In this document: one piece after another, positions 26,596-35,507 of the stretch
Layout of the letters: every line of letters begins with the position of its first letter
Position numbering within the stretch: position 1 is the stretch's first letter
Assembly (NCBI GenBank): GCA_019637615.1
Contig: JAHBVJ010000030.1
Span: 1-64,000 of the forward strand
Length of the DNA: 64,000 nucleotides
Source: Anaerolineae bacterium
GTDB lineage: Bacteria; Chloroflexota; Anaerolineae; Aggregatilineales; UBA2796
Reading direction: 5' to 3'
Translations under genes and position numbers: made by a program
The notes under the pieces: model-generated
Seen by the model: the letters and a program-made list of their open reading frames with translations, nothing else
Told to the model about the DNA's origin: nothing
The model's database searches: none

Positions 26596-27495
26596 CTAAC
26601 CGCCCGCCTGACTCAGTAACCTCTGATAGCGTTCATCGCGCACCTGTTTATCGGGCGGGTTCAATACCCCGACGACTTCCAACGCAAACGAAGCCGCAAC
26701 CGCCGCATGATAGCCTGCCAACCGCAGATCGCGAGTGCGCAGCCAACCGACGAGGAATGCGCCGGAATACGTGTTGCCCGCCCCCGTCTGATCGATGATG
26801 GTTGGCACGGGAACGGCTGGAATCTCGACGCATTGTTCGCGCGAAGCCACCAGCGATCCGCGATCTCCCATGCGCAGCGCGACGATTTTCGCGCCATCGT
26901 TCAACATGGCGTCGATCAACTGATGAGGATCGGTCAGGCCGTAGACAAGGCTGGCTTCCAGCAAATTCGGGGATACGATGTCGGTTTCTGGCAGCGTCCG
27001 CACGAATTCCGCGCGATTCTCCGCCACCATATAGGCTTGCTCCGGCTCCCACAAAAACACGGTTTGCGGGCTGAACCTCTGTTTGAAGGTGATGAACTCC
27101 TCGCCGCTGCGGAGGATATGCGCGCCCACCGCGTCGCGATAGCTGGCGGGCATCTGTTCCGGCTGCGGATCGTCCATGAACGGCGCGATCACATCCACGC
27201 GGTAAATTTCGGTGCGCTTGCCGTTCCATTCGAACAACTGCCACGCCCGCATTTGTGGATAGGGCACATCAAGCACGCCTTGCATATCAAAATCACGCCG
27301 CAACCGCGCCAGCAACGCGGGCGATATATCATTGCCGATGGTCGCCACCAGTCCGGGACGTTCATCCCATACGATCATCCCCGCCGCCGCGTGAACACCG
27401 CCGCCGCCCAAGATTTCCATGCTGGTTCTGCCGTCTGGATACACGATGTCATCGATGAAAATGCCGCCGACAGCGACAACCGTTGGCGAGGTCAT
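26596..27495 (-). CDS. PfkB-family sugar kinase, MAK32-like
   Basis: A 299-residue ribokinase-fold protein. MTSPTVVAVGGIFIDDIVYP and ILGGGGVHAAAGM form the substrate part. The ATP/anion-hole motif reads DQTGAGNTYSGAF, with Asn at 241 where most PfkB enzymes have the catalytic-base Asp of GAGD. The GGGG and GAGN pattern is shared with yeast MAK32-like members as I remember them, so this is more likely a subfamily trait than damage. The start at 27495 has AGGAG five bases upstream. The gene is divergent from the MurF-like gene (86-base gap). The substrate is unknown. Confidence 0.8.
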   Translation of the reverse strand: MTSPTVVAVGGIFIDDIVYPDGRTSMEILGGGGVHAAAGMIVWDERPGLVATIGNDISPALLARLRRDFDMQGVLDVPYPQMRAWQLFEWNGKRTEIYRVDVIAPFMDDPQPEQMPASYRDAVGAHILRSGEEFITFKQRFSPQTVFLWEPEQAYMVAENRAEFVRTLPETDIVSPNLLEASLVYGLTDPHQLIDAMLNDGAKIVALRMGDRGSLVASREQCVEIPAVPVPTIIDQTGAGNTYSGAFLVGWLRTRDLRLAGYHAAVAASFALEVVGVLNPPDKQVRDERYQRLLSQAGG

Positions 27496-27581
27496 GACCA
27501 CTCCTAGAAACAATGATAGGTTGAGCGAATAGAGTATAATGACGGCGCGAATTTGTTGCATCATCAACACGGACATATGCT

Positions 27582-29258
27582 TTGATCGCTGTGGAACTTA
27601 TCAATGCGCTGGCAGTACTAACGCTTTTGGCGTGGCTGCTCGTGGGCTGGCTGCACATCTATCATCTGATCCGATTTTTCCAGCTAGAGGAATACAAAGC
27701 CAATCGCTACTTCAAAGTGCTCTGGCGGCTGCCACCGGAGCGCCGTTTCATCTTCCTGACGTTTGCCGCGCTGCTGGTGACATTCAGCGTATTTGTGATC
27801 TTTAGTATGCAAGCCGCCGCGATTCAAGGTCGCCCCGATTTCACCCCCGTCCTCACGATCCTGATCGTCAGTGTGGGGCTTGCCATGGCGCTGCTGTTCC
27901 TCCGTCCCAAGAGTCAGGATGCCAAGCAGAAATTCAATGCCACGCCCAGAGCACGCCGTTTACTCAGCACGGCATGGGTCTTGGTGGCGGCGATCCCGCT
28001 TTTCCTGATCGCGATCAGTCACGGGTTTGACTACTTTCCGGGCAATTTCCCGCTGCTCGTGGTGCTCACTGGCAGTCTGATGCTGGTGCTATCACCGTTG
28101 TATTTGCCGCTTGCCAACCTGATCATGTGGCCTGTGGAAGAAAGCACCCGCCGTTATTATTTGCGGCTGGCGCGGCAAAACTTACAGCGCAGCGGGGCGA
28201 CGGTAATCGCGCTGACGGGCAGCTACGGCAAAACCAGCACCAAGCACTATTTACAGCACATCCTTGAAGGCAAATTCCGTTCGCTGATGACGCCCCGCAG
28301 CTACAACACGCTGCTCGGCATCTCGCGCGTGATCAACGATGTCATGGCAGGGGACGAACGCTACGATTATTTCATCGTGGAGGCGGGCGCGTACATCCCC
28401 GGCGAGATCGCGCGCATTTGCCAGCTCGTCAAGCCGCAGATCAGCGTCGTCACCACCGTCGGCCCGATGCATCTTGAGCGCTTCGGTTCGCTGGATAACA
28501 TCGTCAAAGCGAAGTACGAGATCATCGAGGCGCTGCCCAAAGATGGCGTCGGCGTCTTCAATGCTGATGATCTACGCGTGTTGGGCATGGCACAGCGTGG
28601 TTATCCACAAACGCGCCTATTGGTCACGCAGCAAGGCGCGAAGGACGCTAATCTCGCCGCAACAGACGTTCAGATGACTGCTGAGGGCATGATCTTCACC
28701 GTCACAGACACGCGCACGAACGAACAGCAATCGATGTCGATGCCCCTGTACGGCGAACACAACGTCACCAATGTACTGTTAGCAATGGCGGTCGCGCATC
28801 ATCTCGGCATGACCCTGACCGAGATCGCCGCCCGCGTGGCGACGCTCAAGCCTGCCGAACATCGCTTGGTGCGGACAGTGCATCCCAACGGCATTATCGT
28901 GATCGATGATGCCTACAGTGCGAATCCCGTGGGCACGCAGATGGCGCTCAAGGTGTTGGCCTTGCAGGGCAGTCGGCAACGTGTCGTTGTGACTTCTGGC
29001 ATGTTTGAATTGGGCGCGGTTGCCGATGAAGAAAACCAGAGCCTTGGAGAACGGATCGCAGCGGTGGCGACCCATGTCCTGCTGATCGGGGAAAAACAAA
29101 CGGCGGCAGTCCATCGCGGGTTAGACAAAGTAGGCTTTCCTGCCGATCACATTTACGTCGTCGGCACCATCGAGGAAGCCATCGCCATCTATCAGGGCTT
29201 TCTGCAAGCGGGAGATACACTGCTTGTCCTGACCGATCTGCCCGACACTTACGCTTAA
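27582..29258 (+). CDS. MurF-like Mur ligase with N-terminal membrane domain
   Basis: The 558-residue protein has five hydrophobic helices in residues 1-185 (for example LTLLAWLLVGWLHIYHLI, FLTFAALLVTFSVFVIF, LLVVLTGSLMLVLSPLYLPL), then a Mur ligase ATP domain with ALTGSYGKTSTKHYLQHIL, VTTVGPMHLERFGS, KYEIIEAL, and a C-terminal domain with PLYGEHNVTNVLLAMAVAHH and IDDAYSANPVGTQMALKVL. These motifs match MurF (addition of D-Ala-D-Ala to UDP-MurNAc-tripeptide). The usual MurF N-terminal UDP-binding domain is missing and replaced by the membrane part. A lipid-linked or otherwise different substrate is an attractive inference. Start is TTG 27582 or GTG 27591. There is no ATG. Confidence 0.82.
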   Translation: MIAVELINALAVLTLLAWLLVGWLHIYHLIRFFQLEEYKANRYFKVLWRLPPERRFIFLTFAALLVTFSVFVIFSMQAAAIQGRPDFTPVLTILIVSVGLAMALLFLRPKSQDAKQKFNATPRARRLLSTAWVLVAAIPLFLIAISHGFDYFPGNFPLLVVLTGSLMLVLSPLYLPLANLIMWPVEESTRRYYLRLARQNLQRSGATVIALTGSYGKTSTKHYLQHILEGKFRSLMTPRSYNTLLGISRVINDVMAGDERYDYFIVEAGAYIPGEIARICQLVKPQISVVTTVGPMHLERFGSLDNIVKAKYEIIEALPKDGVGVFNADDLRVLGMAQRGYPQTRLLVTQQGAKDANLAATDVQMTAEGMIFTVTDTRTNEQQSMSMPLYGEHNVTNVLLAMAVAHHLGMTLTEIAARVATLKPAEHRLVRTVHPNGIIVIDDAYSANPVGTQMALKVLALQGSRQRVVVTSGMFELGAVADEENQSLGERIAAVATHVLLIGEKQTAAVHRGLDKVGFPADHIYVVGTIEEAIAIYQGFLQAGDTLLVLTDLPDTYA

Positions 29259-29276
29259 TGTAACTGGTTCGGCGCG

Positions 29277-29834
29277 CTAGGCGAAAATATCACTCACCTT
29301 GAGTGTAAATCCCGGCAGCACCGAACCGCCGTCCAAAATGCCATCAATAGTCACAGTCTGTACATCTGCATCTTCGCCAGCCACGTACACTTCTACGATA
29401 CGCTCATCAGGAAACACTAACCACACAAGTTGAGTACCGTGCTGCAAATAGCGTTCGACTTTGTTGCGCAGTGCGCGTTTCCGATCCGTCGGTGATTTGA
29501 CCTCAACCGCGAAATCAGGCGGTACAGGAGCCTCGCGTTCTGGAAGCTCAGGTAAATGAACCTTCGCAACATACCCAACATCTGGGATCAATATATCGCC
29601 ATTGGGCATGATATATCCTCCCCCCTCGGTCGTAACGTATCCAATTGGATTTTCACGAAGGAATAATTTGATGGCAAAAATAATTTCCGCAGCTATTTTT
29701 GAAGGAGTAAAGCTCGGCATTTTCTCAACCAACTCCCCATCGATGAGTTCAACAATGCGATCAGTGTTCTCCGATTGCTCCATCAAACGCTGGTATTCAG
29801 CTATTGTGTATGTCGTTTTCTCATGGATTGCCAT
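29277..29834 (-). CDS. Uma2 family (DUF820) PD-(D/E)XK nuclease-like protein
   Basis: The 185-residue protein begins with a helix (YTIAEYQRLMEQ) and LIDGELVEKMPSF, then has ILIPDVGYVA with Asp85, followed by PDFAVEVKSPTD with Glu111 and Lys113. This P-D...E-x-K arrangement with an N-terminal Glu is the Uma2/DUF820 signature. The family is very numerous in Cyanobacteria and Chloroflexota and is assumed to have a restriction-like fold of unknown biological role. The gene is convergent with the MurF-like gene and locally AT-richer, which fits a mobile history, but there is no flanking mobile element. Confidence 0.88.
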   Translation of the reverse strand: MAIHEKTTYTIAEYQRLMEQSENTDRIVELIDGELVEKMPSFTPSKIAAEIIFAIKLFLRENPIGYVTTEGGGYIMPNGDILIPDVGYVAKVHLPELPEREAPVPPDFAVEVKSPTDRKRALRNKVERYLQHGTQLVWLVFPDERIVEVYVAGEDADVQTVTIDGILDGGSVLPGFTLKVSDIFA

Positions 29835-29960
29835 CGTTAGCGTCCCAACTCACTTAACACAGTATCTCAATCATAAAGTAGATACGTCTTACGTACAATC
29901 GATGAGTTCTTTATGATCCCGCTAACCTATTGTTCAACGGGATCACTATCCAGTCGGTGG

Positions 29961-31043
29961 TTACTGATTCTTCCGCTTCATCGGCTCATTGTCGAAATAT
30001 AGGTCGTTGTCGCGTGACCGTAGGAACAGCGTTCCCACTAAGAAGGTCACCACGCCAAGCCCGACCGCGACAGCAGCCGTAGAGGAGAAGCTATTGCCAA
30101 TCCGCGACAACGCCGGACTGAACACCGCCGTCAGCGCTTGCCGCATTTCCGCCGAGGCTGGCGCACCGTTGATGGTGACGCTGCCCTGCGAAAACACCGA
30201 CGAGATCGCCGCCGCTGATCCGGAGATACTCAAGCCAAGCAGCAGCACCAATACCGCCGAAAGTGCCAGCGCGGCACCTGCGTACTGAAGACGTCCGCGC
30301 CATGCCTCGCTCCACAGCAGCATCCCGACGAGAAGACACAAGATGCCAAACACCAGTAAGAACGCCGCCGTCGAACCGAGGGAATTATTGACCACGCCCG
30401 CTAACAACTGCTCCGGCGTAGCGCTGATATTCCAATTCCCCGACTGCTGCATTGAGCGTCGGATCGCGTCGGACGCGTCGATATGCAGTGTATCCGGCAC
30501 TTTTTGCAGCAGACTCGGCAACCCTTCCTTGATCGAGATCGCGGCACTATCCACAGTCTTCCCTTCCGGAATGCAGCGCATGATCGCCCCATCCGCCGCA
30601 TACGGGTCTTGTCCGCTGGTACAAGCGGGCAATCCGGCGGCTAGTGTCTGCGCAAATTTATCCGCGCCTTCGCCGTTCAGGGATGTCTTGATCGGCGTCG
30701 TGTCGATGTCGAAGATGAGTTTTTCCTTCTTGCCGTCAAACACGTCAAACAAGGTGTTGACCGCGCCAACCGCCTGATCGCGGATGTAAGTGGGCGTGAT
30801 CACTTCACGCAGCGCGGCAGTCACGGCGGGAACAGGAATATCATTGCTCTCGATCACTGTTTGAAGGTCAGATGGCAGCAAATCCGGTTGCAAGACCACA
30901 TCGTAAAAACGCTCGTCATCAACCAGATTGATGTAAAACTGGCGATCTAGAATCCATGTATTGGTAGCCAGTGTGAGGAAAGCACACGAAAAAGCTGGCA
31001 GCACACCCAAGAAGAAGATTAGGATGGCGAAGAATTTCTTCAT
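29961..31043 (-). CDS. Membrane protein of unknown function
   Basis: The protein has 360 residues. An N-terminal hydrophobic helix (FFAILIFFLGVLPAFSCAFL) and three C-terminal helices (AAFLLVFGILCLLVGMLLW, GAALALSAVLVLLLGLSI, AVAVGLGVVTFLVGTLFL) enclose an extracytoplasmic domain of about 190 residues with NTWILDRQFYINLVDDERFYD and two Cys in LPACTSGQDPY...MRCIPEG. This layout recurs in uncharacterised Chloroflexota proteins as far as I know. No enzymatic motif is visible. It sits alone between Uma2 and the VOC gene. Function is left open. Confidence 0.65.
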   Translation of the reverse strand: MKKFFAILIFFLGVLPAFSCAFLTLATNTWILDRQFYINLVDDERFYDVVLQPDLLPSDLQTVIESNDIPVPAVTAALREVITPTYIRDQAVGAVNTLFDVFDGKKEKLIFDIDTTPIKTSLNGEGADKFAQTLAAGLPACTSGQDPYAADGAIMRCIPEGKTVDSAAISIKEGLPSLLQKVPDTLHIDASDAIRRSMQQSGNWNISATPEQLLAGVVNNSLGSTAAFLLVFGILCLLVGMLLWSEAWRGRLQYAGAALALSAVLVLLLGLSISGSAAAISSVFSQGSVTINGAPASAEMRQALTAVFSPALSRIGNSFSSTAAVAVGLGVVTFLVGTLFLRSRDNDLYFDNEPMKRKNQ

Positions 31044-31144
31044 GAACGAATCGCTCCTTGAACATCTTCCACTCTACACCAAATTTAGGCGAAAGTGTTC
31101 AAGAGCGATTACGTGTCAATGCGTTGATGAGTTGCATCTACCGT

Positions 31145-31630
31145 CTAGTTGGCACTGCGTTCAGGCTGCGTAGGTTCGCAGCCACCGGCTAACAGCTTTT
31201 CCGGCGTCAGGTGGATATTGCGTCCGTGCCAGAGCTGCTGTCCCCATGCTTCTTTGCGCGTATCCCAGTAGATTTCCAAGCCGTTGCCGTCAGGATCGTC
31301 AAAGTACATCGCCCAGCTAATCAGATGATCGACCAGAGCCACTTGCACATTCGCCGCCGTCAAGGCTTGATACGCCGCCGCCAGCGATTCACGATCTGGC
31401 ACTTCAAACGCCACATGATACAAGCCCGTGCCATACGGGTGCGGCTGCGGGGCGCTATTCCCGACATTTTGCAATGCGATCTCGTGGTGCATCCCACAGC
31501 CTGTCAAAAAGGCGTAGTGATCGCCCACGCGCTCAATCACGCGCAAGTCGAAGAATTTGGTATAAAACTCAATCGACCGCGTGAGATCGCGTACCTTGAG
31601 ATGAGCGTGTCCAATGCGAGTATGGTACAT
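31145..31630 (-). CDS. VOC-fold dioxygenase/glyoxalase family protein
   Basis: The 161-residue protein carries a two-module vicinal-oxygen-chelate fold: IGHAHLKVRDLTRSIEFYTK, GTGLYHVAFEVPDRESLAAA and MYFDDPDGNGLEIYWDT. The His residues in the first and second modules and the Glu in GLEIYWD fit the three metal ligands of extradiol dioxygenases of the CatE type. It may cleave a catechol or act on a glutathione-like adduct. It follows the pirin gene by 24 bases on the same strand, suggesting shared expression in aromatic or oxidative stress handling. The substrate is not readable. Confidence 0.85.
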   Translation of the reverse strand: MYHTRIGHAHLKVRDLTRSIEFYTKFFDLRVIERVGDHYAFLTGCGMHHEIALQNVGNSAPQPHPYGTGLYHVAFEVPDRESLAAAYQALTAANVQVALVDHLISWAMYFDDPDGNGLEIYWDTRKEAWGQQLWHGRNIHLTPEKLLAGGCEPTQPERSAN

Positions 31631-31654
31631 CGTTACCTCCGACCAACGTTCGGT

Positions 31655-32443
31655 TCAGCGCATGAATGGCGGCAAATAGAAGCTAAGGTAGTGTAATGCA
31701 TTATTTGCATCCGCGCTGATGACGGCTGGCTGCGCGTCCGGGGTTGCCAATATCACGTCATATTGCCCCAGTGGCTGCGTCCTGCCAGCGTATTCCACTT
31801 GCCCCCGTCCGTCTGTCACGTACAAAAATAGTTGCTCTTCCTCACGTGGCAGTTCCATGATCAGCTTACCATCCGCTGGCACGGTCGTCGCGCTCAAGCG
31901 TCCGTCGATATGCTGCTCCATCGGAGAGCCATCCCCGATCAAGTTGTATACGGTGGCATCATCTACAGTGTACGTGGGCAGTTCAGCCTGCGTAAGCTGC
32001 TGATAATGCGGAGCCAGCGATTTATACTTGGCGTCGGCAAGGAACCAGATTTGGATCACGCGGGCAAGGTCGTCCGAACGGTTCAATTCCTGATGCTCGA
32101 TGTAATCACCAGCGAACATGCGCTGGAGTTCACCCGCGCGGATCAAGCCTTTGCCGCCCGTCGTGTCCTCGTGATACAACGTGCCTTCCAGTACCCACGT
32201 GTAAATTTCCAAGCCGCGATGAGGGTGCCACGTGAACCCATTGTGCGGCGCGATGCTGGTCATGTGCGCTGTCAGCATTCCGCTTAGGCGCTGCAAGGGA
32301 CTCCAGCCACCAACCGCAAAATGCGAATGCAGCCAGTGTACCGGATGCATCGTCGGGAATTCGTCCGCACGGAAATGCTGAAACGGCGCGCGCTCCATAA
32401 ACCCCGGCGCGATCAGCGTATCCTGATAATGCGATCCGATCAT
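31655..32443 (-). CDS. Pirin family bicupin protein (YhaK/YhhW-like)
   Basis: The protein has 262 residues. The N-terminal cupin has HSHFAVGGWSPLQRLSG, GFTWHPHRGLEIYTWVLEGTLYHEDTTG and EHQELNRSD, with His and Glu residues matching the pirin metal site (HxH...H...E). YhhW-type pirins act as quercetin dioxygenases, while others are redox sensors. Start ATG is preceded by GAGGAG. It is 29 bases downstream of a strong hairpin that follows YceI, so its promoter probably lies upstream of that hairpin or overlaps it. The VOC gene follows immediately. Confidence 0.87.
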   Translation of the reverse strand: MIGSHYQDTLIAPGFMERAPFQHFRADEFPTMHPVHWLHSHFAVGGWSPLQRLSGMLTAHMTSIAPHNGFTWHPHRGLEIYTWVLEGTLYHEDTTGGKGLIRAGELQRMFAGDYIEHQELNRSDDLARVIQIWFLADAKYKSLAPHYQQLTQAELPTYTVDDATVYNLIGDGSPMEQHIDGRLSATTVPADGKLIMELPREEEQLFLYVTDGRGQVEYAGRTQPLGQYDVILATPDAQPAVISADANNALHYLSFYLPPFMR

Positions 32444-32472
32444 CCTATAGACTCCTCAACCCCTATAAACAA

Positions 32473-32503
32473 CGTCCCAGATCATACACCATGATCTGGG
32501 ACG
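32473..32503 (-). terminator. Intrinsic terminator or attenuator between YceI and pirin genes
   Basis: A perfect 13-base-pair stem (CGTCCCAGATCAT / ATGATCTGGGACG) with a five-base loop is followed on the minus strand by TTGTTTAT. It lies 38 bases past the YceI stop and only 29 bases ahead of the pirin start codon. Confidence 0.75.
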
Positions 32504-32541
32504 CCGAATTTTACCAAGCTGCGAAGCAGATGTGGTGCTGT

Positions 32542-33111
32542 TTAGGCTTCTTGCGTGGCAGACTGCGTGGGTACCGTTTCGGGCAGCTGAATGGTTTCCA
32601 GTTCGATGTTGATCTTGACCTGCTCGCCCACCAGCCAGCCGCCGGTTTCCAGCGCGACGTTCCATGCCAAGTTGAAGTCCTTGCGGTTGATGGAGGTGTG
32701 TGCGCTGAAGCCCCACACGGTCGTGCCCCACGGCGACTTGCCCTTGCCCTCGTTGCTGACATCCAGCACAACTTCGCGGGTCACGTCCTTGATCGTCAGG
32801 TCACCGATGATCTTGAAGCTATCGAGTTTGCCCGGCGCGGCGAATTCAATCCGCTTGCTTTTGAAAGTCATCGTCGGGAACTTCTCGACATCGAAGAAAT
32901 CGGCGGAACGCAGGTGACCATCGCGCTTTTCATCGCCCGTCGCAACACTGGCAACGTCGAACGATACATCAACCTTAGACGCCTGAGGATTCGTCTCATC
33001 GAGGTTCAGCGTACCACTGACGGCATTGAAGTGACCACGAACGTTCGTGACCATCATATGCTTGACGACGAATTCAACCTGAGTGTGTGCTGCATCAATT
33101 GCCCATGCCAT
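32542..33111 (-). CDS. YceI family protein
   Basis: This 189-residue lipocalin-like protein begins MAWAIDAAHTQVEFVVKHMM and contains NVRGHFNAVSGTLNLDE, RDGHLRSADFFDVEKFPTMTF and the late FNLAWN segment, which are the YceI landmarks. The hydrophobic barrel binds polyisoprenoid lipids such as quinones, and E. coli YceI is induced by high pH and osmotic stress. No signal peptide is present, so it would be cytoplasmic, as in many non-proteobacterial members. The ATG has AGGAGAG upstream. A strong terminator follows. Confidence 0.9.
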   Translation of the reverse strand: MAWAIDAAHTQVEFVVKHMMVTNVRGHFNAVSGTLNLDETNPQASKVDVSFDVASVATGDEKRDGHLRSADFFDVEKFPTMTFKSKRIEFAAPGKLDSFKIIGDLTIKDVTREVVLDVSNEGKGKSPWGTTVWGFSAHTSINRKDFNLAWNVALETGGWLVGEQVKINIELETIQLPETVPTQSATQEA

Positions 33112-33304
33112 GATCTGTCTCTCCTATAGAGTTCAGTGTGTTCGTTTCGGTTTTCGCTTTCAACATGCATAGAATAGAGCAGCGTCGTCCTTCGCGGTGT
33201 CCTTAGTGGCGTCCTACGTAGTGTCCTAATCCCACTTTGCGCTACAATCGTGACCCGACTTACCTTATACGTTGTACTTATCCTTGAACGCGAACTAGGT
33301 GTTG

Positions 33305-34291
33305 ATGATGTCCCAGAGAATTGCCTTCTTCGCCGCTCTGCTGATCGTACTCGTCGGCTGCGGACAAATCGATCCGAATGCCACGCCCCCCGCACTCTAT
33401 CCGACACGGGTGCCATTCGGGAGCCTGCCTACCTTTGCGGCGGGCACAGGGCCGATCGTGGCAACGCAACCGGGGAGCTTCCCGACTATTCCGCCGCCCA
33501 GTGCGCCCGCGCCCACGCTTTTCATCCCGACCTCGCTGCCCGTCACGCCGATCCGTCCGACGGCAGTCGTGCCGACTCCGATCCCGTCGCTAGACGCCAA
33601 CTGGAATCAGATTTCGGCGGGCATCGTGTGGCGCACCATCACCTTCCGCGCGCCTTCGACAGGGCAGGTAGCGGCGGTGCTCATCGTCCGGCTAGACCCG
33701 CGCTATGTACGCTTCAAAGTGCATTATCAAGCGGGCGCGGCACGTACTATTCAGCAGTGGCAGGTGGCTCTCCCCGGCGCGGTCGCTATTATCAACACCA
33801 ATTTCTTTGATGCGTCCCGCCGACCGCTCGGTCTCGTTGCGTCGGATGGCGTCCTGAGTGGTGCATCCCTGCCGCGTAATGACACTGGCGTATTTCAGGT
33901 GGTCAATGGCACGCCCAAAGTGCGATCCTTCTTCTTGGAGCCGTACCGCAATACTGAGTATTTTGAGCAGGTCACGCAAGGCGTGCCGATGTTGATGGTG
34001 GCGGGGCAGGTCGCGCCCGCCTTCAATCCTGACATCAACAACGCGCCGAGCTTCCGCTCAGTGGTCGCGCAGGATAAATCGGGACGCATCCTGTTCATCG
34101 CGACACAGCTCACGCCCGTCTCGCTGACGGATATGGCACGTTTCCTCGGCGTTTCGGGGCTGGACATCAACACGGCGATGAATGTGGACGGTGGCAATTC
34201 CACGCAGATGTATGTGCAAACGGGTGGGCCGTCGCAGTTCACTACGGGCTTCAATCCGGTACCTGTCGTACTGGCAGCATATAAGCGTTAG
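33305..34291 (+). CDS. Lipoprotein with phosphodiester glycosidase (NAGPA) domain
   Basis: A protein of about 328 residues. A lipobox (ALLIVLVGCGQ) anchors it. A Pro/Thr-rich spacer of about 75 residues is followed by the NAGPA/DUF2233 domain: VHYQAGAARTIQQW, VAIINTNFFDASRRPLGLV, RSVVAQDKSGRILFI and the terminal active-site-like DINTAMNVDGGNSTQMYV. This domain cleaves sugar phosphodiesters (mammalian uncovering enzyme) and is found in bacterial envelope proteins such as YomE-like amidases and spore proteins. It probably acts outside the membrane on glycan phosphodiesters. ATG 33305 or 33308 follow AGGT. A GTG at 33299 is less likely. Confidence 0.87.
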   Translation: MMSQRIAFFAALLIVLVGCGQIDPNATPPALYPTRVPFGSLPTFAAGTGPIVATQPGSFPTIPPPSAPAPTLFIPTSLPVTPIRPTAVVPTPIPSLDANWNQISAGIVWRTITFRAPSTGQVAAVLIVRLDPRYVRFKVHYQAGAARTIQQWQVALPGAVAIINTNFFDASRRPLGLVASDGVLSGASLPRNDTGVFQVVNGTPKVRSFFLEPYRNTEYFEQVTQGVPMLMVAGQVAPAFNPDINNAPSFRSVVAQDKSGRILFIATQLTPVSLTDMARFLGVSGLDINTAMNVDGGNSTQMYVQTGGPSQFTTGFNPVPVVLAAYKR

Positions 34292-34316
34292 TGCGCTAAA
34301 ACGGGGCTGGGGCGCT

Positions 34317-35423
34317 TTAACCGAGCAGCGTTAGCCCCCACAAAATCCATAGAGTGCTGTACATTAAGGCGCGTTTGTGCCGTCGCAGTGCCGCGAACAG
34401 CACCACTCCGATTACCAGCCCCGGCATAAACCGCGTGATCCCCAACGGTTCGCGGTATGTGGAAAACGGCACTGCCAGCATGATCGCCGCGTTCGTGAAT
34501 AGGACGAATAGATACGGGTGCCAGCGGCGCTTTTCGGCTTCGCGCCAGCACTGCCACAACGCCCACAGCGTCGGGAGCACCACGAATGGCAGTAACAGCG
34601 CCCCGAACCGCACGAACGCCGCCGCGCCGAATTCCAGCCCGATCCGCCAGATGCCCATGAACGGAATCACCTCGAACGGGGTCGCCATCGCACCGCCAGA
34701 ACCGACGCCGAAGCTGCCAAACCAGCTACGCAAAATAAACTGCCAGATCACAAATGGCACCACGCTGATCAGCACCAACCGCACCGCGTGCCACCAACGA
34801 CGCTGCACCGCAAAATACAGCACATATCCCGCCGTCGTGATCAAGATCGTCTCTTTGGCAAACGCGGCCAAGCCCAACAAAGCCGCGTTTAGCCACCAGC
34901 GATCCCGCTGACCCGCTAGAATCGCCAGCAGCACCAAGCCATAGGCCAGCGGTTCCGCTGTGTTCACACGTACCGCGAAAAAGACACCGCCGAACAGCCC
35001 ATACACCAGTGCGAACCACGTACTGACGCCAGCATCGGTCAGCAGCATCCCCACCGCCAGCGTCCCCACCGCCAGCATAATGCCGTTGATGGCGAGCATT
35101 GCTTGAATAATATGGATCGCGTCCAACAGTCCCACGTAGCGCGCGAGGATCGGATGTAGGATGCGTTGATAACGGTAGGCAGGGACATCGAGGCATGAGG
35201 TAGCAAAGGTCGGATCCAGCGCGATGCAGTACGTGAACTGACCGTCATAGCCAGCCGAGCCAGCCGGAGTCGGGCGCACAAATTCGAACCACTGCCCATC
35301 GTCGCGTTGATAGTGGAGATAGATGAAGGCCAGATACGCCACACATAAGATCGCCACGAGCAACGCTGGACGCACGATCCGCAGGATGGGAAACCGAGAT
35401 GATTTTGTTGTAACGACGCTCAC
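34317..35423 (-). CDS. GT-C-like polytopic membrane protein (AZOBR_p60025-type family)
   Basis: The protein has 368 residues and about nine membrane helices. The first loop carries SAGYDGQFTYCIALDPTF and VPAYRYQRILHPILARYVGL, a pattern I associate with the 'cell surface glycopolymer formation' family AZOBR_p60025. The Asp in YDGQF after the first helix fits the catalytic acidic residue of GT-C glycosyltransferases. It is probably a lipid-linked sugar transferase or glycopolymer assembly protein, but activity has not been shown for relatives. It is convergent with the glycosidase gene, with only 25 bases between stops. Confidence 0.7.
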   Translation of the reverse strand: MSVVTTKSSRFPILRIVRPALLVAILCVAYLAFIYLHYQRDDGQWFEFVRPTPAGSAGYDGQFTYCIALDPTFATSCLDVPAYRYQRILHPILARYVGLLDAIHIIQAMLAINGIMLAVGTLAVGMLLTDAGVSTWFALVYGLFGGVFFAVRVNTAEPLAYGLVLLAILAGQRDRWWLNAALLGLAAFAKETILITTAGYVLYFAVQRRWWHAVRLVLISVVPFVIWQFILRSWFGSFGVGSGGAMATPFEVIPFMGIWRIGLEFGAAAFVRFGALLLPFVVLPTLWALWQCWREAEKRRWHPYLFVLFTNAAIMLAVPFSTYREPLGITRFMPGLVIGVVLFAALRRHKRALMYSTLWILWGLTLLG

Positions 35424-35507
35424 AAGCCGCCTTTATCTCGATGCTATGATAGAAGTTGATGTTACCGGAGGACATGTCCGCAACGCAAAACAGCGTAGAT
35501 CGGCATC

